From: Pterois miles
Lineage: Eukaryota; Chordata; Actinopteri; Perciformes; Scorpaenidae
Direction: 5' to 3'
DNA: 64,000 nt
NCBI GenBank assembly: GCA_947000775.1
Contig: CAMQGK010000327.1
Coordinates: forward strand, 16,812,501-16,876,500
Shown here: positions 62,176 through 64,000 of the stretch, piece after piece
How the letters are laid out: every line of letters starts with the position of its first letter
How positions within the stretch are numbered: position 1 is the first letter of the stretch
Notes under the pieces: generated by a model
Seen by the model: the letters and a program-made list of their open reading frames with translations, nothing else
What the model was told of the DNA's origin: nothing
The model's database searches: none
Program-made: the position numbers and the translations under genes

Positions 62176-64000
62176 CATTTAACTCAAAAAGTGGAAGAGG
62201 TAGTGATTGGGTCAAGGGTACCATGAGCCAATCATCAACAGGGAGCCGCAAGCACAGTGAAGCTGCAAGTTTCAGATTTTAGGAGTCACTCGATCTGTGT
62301 GCTGGCCACACTTCCATAATTGTGAGGGTTTGCAGGAGCATGTGCGCAGAGTTGGGTTAAATGAACATATTACACTAGGCAGACTGTGTTTTTTGGCGCC
62401 CCCTACACAAATAAGGTGGAGTGTTGTATATGTCATTAAAAAGTTAATGACAACAAGCACAAACAATGACCACAGAAATCTGTAGATTTACATAATACTG
62501 TAGCAAAAACTATACTGTAGCACTGGGAACAGATTGAATATGCATATATATGAATTTAATGCAGCGCTATCTTACGTTACTGCAGAAACACAACTCCTGC
62601 TCGCAGCTGCCTGCCAGCTGTACCTCAGGAAATGCTGGAGCAGCTGTTTCAATGCGCCTCTCTCTGCTGATGATGACAACATCTTTCAGAAATAAAATTT
62701 TATAAAAAATAAATATTTAGTGCTGATTAATAAATACAGCCTATTCTTTGATTTTGAAATGGTAGCCTTATGTAGTTACAGGCTGCAACGTGGAGTCGCT
62801 GGACAGTAGCCTGCATACTCTCTACTGATAGTTTACATATAAATCAGTCCAAAGTCTTCATATAGCCTAAATATAGTATAACTTTATTCCTTAAATATTT
62901 TAATGTAGCCTACATTGAATAATATTTGTGCCTGTGTGTAGATCCAGCTCTGCATGTGCATATTTGTGAAGCCTGGTGTGAAAAGCATGCAGGCCTTAGT
63001 GTTGCTCAAATATGGCTCAGAAGCAAGATACAGTGCCCATTTCAGTGGATACATGTCTTATACATCAGTATATAACAGTGATCTTTAGAAAATAATCCCC
63101 CTTCGCCACAGGTAGTACACCACAGTTTATCTCAAGCATCAACTCTTCTCTGATTCTTACATCTTTTATCTGTAAATCTTACCCGTCATGTCTGAATCCC
63201 TTTATACCATGTCTTTGTAACATCCCTCCTCATCCCTTTCCATCCTGTCTTCCCAATGCCCATTCAATCCACTTCTCCCTCTGTCTCTTTGCTCCAAGCG
63301 TGGCCTCCTGTGGGTGAGGAGTTGAGTGGGCTTGTCTAGGGGCTGAAGTCGGGGCTGGATTGGGAAGAAGTGGCTGTCACAGTGTCTGATTAATGACCCG
63401 TCGGTGGCGTGTCCAGCCACATTAGGGCTCCATGTATCTACCAGCGTCCACACGGGGCGAGGGGCTTTGTTCTGGGAGGAAATGGTGTCAGCTGCCCACA
63501 GCCGTTTGCCTATAAAAAGAAAAAGATTTACTGTCATCAAAGGGCAGATTAAACCCCACAATGGCGACATTGATTTTTTTTCTAAACCAAAAAATTCACA
63601 TTTTGGGAGAAGCCATTCCAGGACTAGAGAGAGATATGATCAGCTTATTTGGAAAGGATAATATGGAATCTTCTCCCAGAATGAACTTTGAAAGAAGTAA
63701 ATTGTAAATATTGATTTCTGAAATGAAGTGTCAATCTCGGTTGGGCCAAGATTATTCCTATCATCTGGCTGAACCCCCAGCAAACGATGAATTCAAAACT
63801 GCTGACAAAGTGGAATGTATAGGATTTCTGTTAGGAGCAGTCGGCAGCGCTTTACCGCTTGGCCGGCCTGAGCCCCCGCCGGTAATGGCTGTTCAATTTT
63901 ATCAGATAACAGAGGAGATCTCATCAGAGGCGAAAAATGAAATGAACTGTGACTCCGAATCAGGATCCCTGCTCTTATCCCAGCAAAAATCATCCGCACG
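62176..64000. other. Gene-free or weakly exonic end of the window
   Basis: Contains one candidate exon-like ORF on the minus strand (63,509-63,202, see findings) and a repeat-free terminal segment (63,790-64,000). No known gene was recognised. Confidence 0.4.

Noticed and set aside
33000..64000. Exons of pde4d, elovl7 or other human 5q12 neighbours
   Set aside because: I looked for their characteristic motifs in the gene-free half and saw none, though very short exons could be missed by eye.

Overview
The window looks like nuclear DNA from a ray-finned fish, probably a percomorph (inference). The evidence is an intron-rich gene encoding a DEPDC1B orthologue, the last coding exon of a galanin receptor, and dense repeats of kinds familiar from teleosts: two tRNA-derived SINE families, Tc1/mariner, hAT and piggyBac-like elements, LINE 3' ends, and long CA and TA microsatellites. 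No bacterial, viral or organellar gene organisation is visible.

Layout. Positions 1-4958 are probably intron of the galanin receptor gene and are full of repeat fragments. Its terminal coding exon (galr1-like) is at 4959-5279 (+), with a poly(A) signal at 5553. From about 5.6 to 19.3 kb there is intergenic sequence with MITEs, SINEs, a Tc1 remnant and a helicase-bearing repeat. From 19,354 to 32,933 on the minus strand lies a complete depdc1b gene. I could define all 11 coding exons; the splice phases agree throughout and give a 532-residue protein. Its introns hold a Tc1-like element (intron 8), a 1.7-kb hAT-type element (intron 9), a 617-bp hAT-type element (intron 2) and two SINEs (introns 1 and 3). 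A CpG-containing promoter with a perfect TCTCGCGAGA palindrome and a candidate CHR element lies upstream, at about 32.9-33.3 kb. From 33.4 to 64 kb no gene is recognisable: SINEs, a LINE 3' end, a Tc1 fragment, hAT remnants, a GGGCCCA-rich repeat, several low-copy repeat families and some unique stretches that may be conserved non-coding DNA. One weak exon candidate is on the minus strand at 63.2-63.5 kb.

The most notable observation is in depdc1b intron 2. A hAT-type element (terminus TAGGGCTG, 8-bp target duplication) inserted exactly over the exon 2 splice donor. The present GT donor is made of the last base of the target duplication (G) plus the first base of the transposon terminus (T). 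Removing the element leaves an ancestral intron of 111 bp, like the neighbouring introns of 113, 113 and 130 bp.

The two genes are convergent (galr1-like +, depdc1b -) and nothing in the sequence ties their functions together: one is a neuropeptide GPCR, the other a G2/M-phase DEP/RhoGAP-like protein.
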